From JAAYDF01 sp964511155 (lineage in GTDB: Bacteria > Planctomycetota > Phycisphaerae > UBA1845 > PWPN01): a stretch of 8,982 bases of DNA. The position numbers and the translations under genes were made by a program. Location: NCBI GenBank assembly GCA_964511155.1, contig CAZEEJ010000210.1:1-8982 (forward strand), in the 5' to 3' direction. Positions within the stretch are counted from its first letter, which is position 1; each line of letters opens with the position of its first letter. The notes under the pieces are model-generated. The model was not told where the DNA came from. It searched no databases and was given only the letters and a program-made list of their open reading frames with translations. Positions 6,038 to 8,982 of the stretch are shown here, in pieces.

Positions 6038-6056
6038 TCCCCCGACCCCCGATCCC

Positions 6057-6112
6057 TACTCAGCACTCATCACTCAGCACTCAGTACTCATCACTCAGCA
6101 CTCAGCACTCCC
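6057..6112. repeat. Heptamer array, 8 units, after the response-regulator stop
   Basis: Eight consecutive 7-nt units follow YACTCAK (CACTCAG, CACTCAT, TACTCAG, TACTCAT) with a final CACTCCC. The array begins 2 nt past the stop codon of the regulator gene on the coding strand and is the longest of the four heptamer arrays here. Confidence 0.95.
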
Positions 6113-6114
6113 AC

Positions 6115-7497
<1,383 letters not shown>

Positions 7498-7547
7498 CAG
7501 TCAACCTCCTGCACACAGCCCCTCACTCCCCCTCGCCCACCACACAT

Positions 7548-7596
7548 CACTCCGCACTCATCACTCATCACTCAGTACTCAGTACTCATCACTCCC
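7548..7596. repeat. Heptamer array, 7 units, kinase-regulator junction
   Basis: Seven 7-nt units run from CACTCCG at 7548 to CACTCCC at 7596, mostly YACTCAK. About 18 nt of the array lie inside the kinase coding sequence, so its C-terminal residues Ser-Asp-Glu-Tyr and the TGA stop (7579-7581) are written in heptamer sequence. The rest lies in the gap before the regulator gene. Confidence 0.95.
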
Positions 7597-8667
7597 CGCC
7601 CGCGGCAGCCGCAACGAGAACATTGCCCCGCCCTCCGGCCGGTTGCCCGCCCGTACGTTTCCGCCCAGGCTCTCGGCAATCTGATGCACGATGGCCAGCC
7701 CCAGACCCGTGCCCGTGTCTTTGGTCGTGAAGAATGGATTGAAGATACGGTCCAGCATCTCCCCGGCGATGCCCGGCCCATTGTCGCTGACCGTCAGCAC
7801 GACATAACCCTGCACGGTTTCGTTACCGTCGACCTCTGCCACCGCTGAATCCGACGGGCCGGCTCCCCGCGTCTTCGAGGAGGTGCGAGAAGTACGTGGC
7901 GTATCTGAGCCGCGCCCGTAAGGGAGCGGTTCTTCCCGATAGCGCGTAACCGCTCCCTTACGGTCGCGGCTCTGATTACGGTCGCGGCTCTGATTACGGT
8001 CGCGGCTCTGCTTGACATTCTCACCACTCGTTTCGGACACCGCGACCCACACCCACGGCGTACCCGTGCCCTGGCAGGCCGCATCGAACGCATTGATCAG
8101 CAAATTGAGCAGCGCCCGCTGCAAGAGCACGCCGTCGGTCACCAGCGTCACGGTCGGCACGTCCATGGAAACCTCGACCTGCCGCGCTTCATCCCGCCCG
8201 CGAGCCAGCTCGATCGTCTCGCGTACCAGGTGCTCCAGCACCACCGGCCCGGGCACCGGCGCACGCGGCCGACCGAACTCCAGAATGTCCGTCACCAGCG
8301 CTTCCAGCGTGCTGACCCCTTTGATGATCTTGCGGACGACCTGCACTTGGGCCGGGCGGTCGTCCAGGTCGCGCTCCAGCAGGTTGGCGAACAGGCGGAT
8401 GCCCGCCAGCGGGTTGCGGATCTCGTGGGCCATGCCCGCCGCCAGTTCCCCCAGCGCCGCCAGACGCTCCCGCCGCCGCAGTTGCCGGCTCTTGCCCGCC
8501 AGTTCCTCCCGCAGTCGCACCACTTCGCCGCCCAGCTTCTCGTGCGATTGCTTGAGCTGTTCGGTCACCGCGTTGTACGCGTCGATGATCGCCCCCAGCT
8601 CACGTTCACGCTGGGTCAGAGCCGCCGGTACGGTCGGTCGCTTGCGTTCGGTTGCCAGTGTGGTCAT
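7579..8667 (-). CDS. Soluble sensor histidine kinase, FlgS-like, with in-frame repeat insertion
   Basis: This is the likely kinase partner of the downstream sigma-54 activator. The product is 362 residues from the ATG at 8665-8667, which overlaps the flgN-like stop as ATGA; a TTG four codons earlier is the alternative. It has no membrane segment. A charged, probably coiled-coil region (about 14-70) leads to the phospho-acceptor box AAGMAHEIRNPLAGI (H81). The ATP-binding domain follows: N box LLNLLINAFDA (N192), G1 DNGPGI (295-300), F box NPFFTTK (310-316) and G2 GTGLGL (319-324). Between the strand VWVAVS and the strand GYVVLTVS an insertion of roughly 70 residues (about 215-285) begins with three repeats of QSRDRN and continues into LPYGRGSD; it is encoded by a palindromic repeat element. 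All catalytic boxes remain intact. FlgS of epsilonproteobacteria is the closest functional analogue by context. Confidence 0.9.
   Translation of the reverse strand: MTTLATERKRPTVPAALTQRERELGAIIDAYNAVTEQLKQSHEKLGGEVVRLREELAGKSRQLRRRERLAALGELAAGMAHEIRNPLAGIRLFANLLERDLDDRPAQVQVVRKIIKGVSTLEALVTDILEFGRPRAPVPGPVVLEHLVRETIELARGRDEARQVEVSMDVPTVTLVTDGVLLQRALLNLLINAFDAACQGTGTPWVWVAVSETSGENVKQSRDRNQSRDRNQSRDRKGAVTRYREEPLPYGRGSDTPRTSRTSSKTRGAGPSDSAVAEVDGNETVQGYVVLTVSDNGPGIAGEMLDRIFNPFFTTKDTGTGLGLAIVHQIAESLGGNVRAGNRPEGGAMFSLRLPRAGSDEY
7903..7976. repeat. Palindromic repeat element inside the kinase gene
   Basis: Arms 7908-7931 and 7948-7971 (core CCGTAAGGGAGCGGTT and its complement) pair over 24 nt with one mismatch around a 16-nt loop. 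Pairing extends to 7903 and 7976 with one more mismatch. The element is in frame and free of stops in the kinase reading frame. Confidence 0.9.
7958..8011. repeat. Three tandem 18-nt units (TTACGGTCGCGGCTCTGA)
   Basis: Units are at 7958-7975, 7976-7993 and 7994-8011; the first two are identical and the third differs only in its last base. They overlap the right arm of the palindromic element and encode three hexapeptides of the QSRDRN type in the kinase. The period of 18 keeps the frame. Confidence 0.95.
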
Positions 8668-8982
8668 GAATCCGTCCAATCCATGCCCGAGGCCTGGGCA
8701 TAGGCGGCCGCGGCGTAGGCGGCCCCCGCCTGTCGGCCGGCCTTCAGCGTCTGCATCGCCTCTCCCGTCGAACTCCGGCGCGCTGCCAGCAACTGCGAAT
8801 CCGCCTGGTCCATCGCCAGAATCTGGCTCAACAGCCCGTTGACCTCGGTGACCAGGTGATCGACGCGCTCGGCCTCATCCGCCGACATCATCGACCGCCA
8901 CCGCACCCACTCCTGCTGATACGGCTTCAGCCGCGCCGCCAGCAGCTCCAGGCGGTCAATCATCTGCTGCCGCTCGGCCAGC
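8664..8982 (-). CDS. FlgN-like flagellar export chaperone, 5' end outside the window
   Basis: FlgN-family proteins are small helical cytoplasmic chaperones for the hook-filament junction proteins FlgK and FlgL. The frame is open to the right edge, so the start probably lies outside the window; an internal ATG at 8961-8963 would give 99 residues, but the codons before it (LAERQQ) continue the same helical pattern. The visible part is all-helical and charged. It has a Leu/Asn/Gln-rich segment VTEVNGLLSQILAMDQADSQLLAAR and a C-terminal GRQAGAAYAAAAY stretch that resemble the FlgN C-terminal region. Its TGA overlaps the kinase ATG (ATGA), tying the two together. The sequence is weakly conserved in this family, so the call leans on context. 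Confidence 0.65.
   Translation of the reverse strand, partial: LAERQQMIDRLELLAARLKPYQQEWVRWRSMMSADEAERVDHLVTEVNGLLSQILAMDQADSQLLAARRSSTGEAMQTLKAGRQAGAAYAAAAYAQASGMDWTDS

Larger units (their letters stand above)
5668..6114. other. 447-nt intergenic region before flgB
   Basis: No convincing gene lies here. Read in the direction of transcription (high to low coordinates) it holds the heptamer array after the regulator stop, copy 2 of the dispersed hairpin repeat, a dyad at 5955-5976, a candidate sigma-54 promoter at 5880-5895, an 18-bp palindrome at 5827-5844, a 22-nt tandem array at 5703-5790, and the flgB ribosome-binding site. A 71-codon frame on the minus strand (5759-5974) runs across the promoter and repeats and looks spurious. 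Confidence 0.75.

Noticed and set aside
6057..6112. Possible CRISPR or iteron origin
   Set aside because: A 7-nt period with no spacers, no dnaA or rep gene nearby, and the same heptamers at several gene junctions.
7903..8011. Frameshift or pseudogene in the histidine kinase
   Set aside because: The inserted repeats keep the frame, no stop occurs, and all catalytic boxes before and after are intact.
8667..8679. TTG start four codons upstream for the kinase
   Set aside because: Possible, but the ATG with the ATGA overlap is the more usual arrangement and no strong ribosome-binding site favours the TTG.

Overview
The window is a high-GC bacterial chromosomal segment. Every real gene is on the minus strand, so transcription runs from position 8982 towards position 1. 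In that order it encodes a FlgN-like export chaperone (cut by the right edge), a soluble sensor histidine kinase, an NtrC-family sigma-54 response regulator, and then the early flagellar basal-body and export genes flgB-flgC-fliE-fliF-fliG-fliH-fliI (fliI cut by the left edge). The flgB-flgC-fliE-fliF-fliG-fliH-fliI order is the widely conserved one. The GC-rich sequence, FlgS/FlgR-like control next to the rod genes, and intergenic spaces packed with short dispersed repeats suggest a Planctomycetota-like bacterium. That assignment is inference from recall, not a search result.

Layout: 8664-8982 flgN-like (partial); 7579-8667 histidine kinase, starting in a 4-nt ATGA overlap with the flgN-like stop; 6115-7497 sigma-54 activator; 5668-6114 a 447-nt intergenic region; 5200-5667 flgB; 4750-5160 flgC; 4403-4717 fliE; 4169-4402 a repeat-filled gap; 2495-4168 fliF; 1439-2485 fliG; 716-1420 fliH (TTG start); 1-702 fliI (N-terminal half). 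Gaps inside the flagellar block are 9 to about 40 nt except the fliE-fliF gap, so flgB to fliI reads as one operon.

How it works together: the kinase presumably phosphorylates the response regulator. The regulator carries the GAFTGA loop needed to open sigma-54 promoters. A sequence with correctly spaced -24 (TGGTACT) and -12 (TTGCA) elements lies in the 447-nt gap at 5880-5895, pointing at flgB, with a dyad about 97 bp upstream of its predicted start. This suggests local FlgS/FlgR-type control of rod, MS-ring, C-ring and export-apparatus genes. The products FlgB, FlgC and FliE form the proximal rod and its junction, FliF the MS ring, FliG the rotor switch, and FliH/FliI the export ATPase complex; the FlgN-like protein would chaperone hook-filament junction proteins.

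The least ordinary part is the repeat content. Heptamer arrays (consensus YACTCAK on the plus strand, or TTCTCAC) sit at four gene junctions and contribute the fliH stop, the fliI start and the last codons of the kinase gene. A perfect 22-bp inverted repeat separates fliE from fliF. A 32-nt hairpin-bearing repeat occurs in two intergenic gaps. A 22-nt tandem array precedes flgB. A palindromic repeat plus three 18-nt tandem units is inserted in frame inside the kinase ATP-binding domain.
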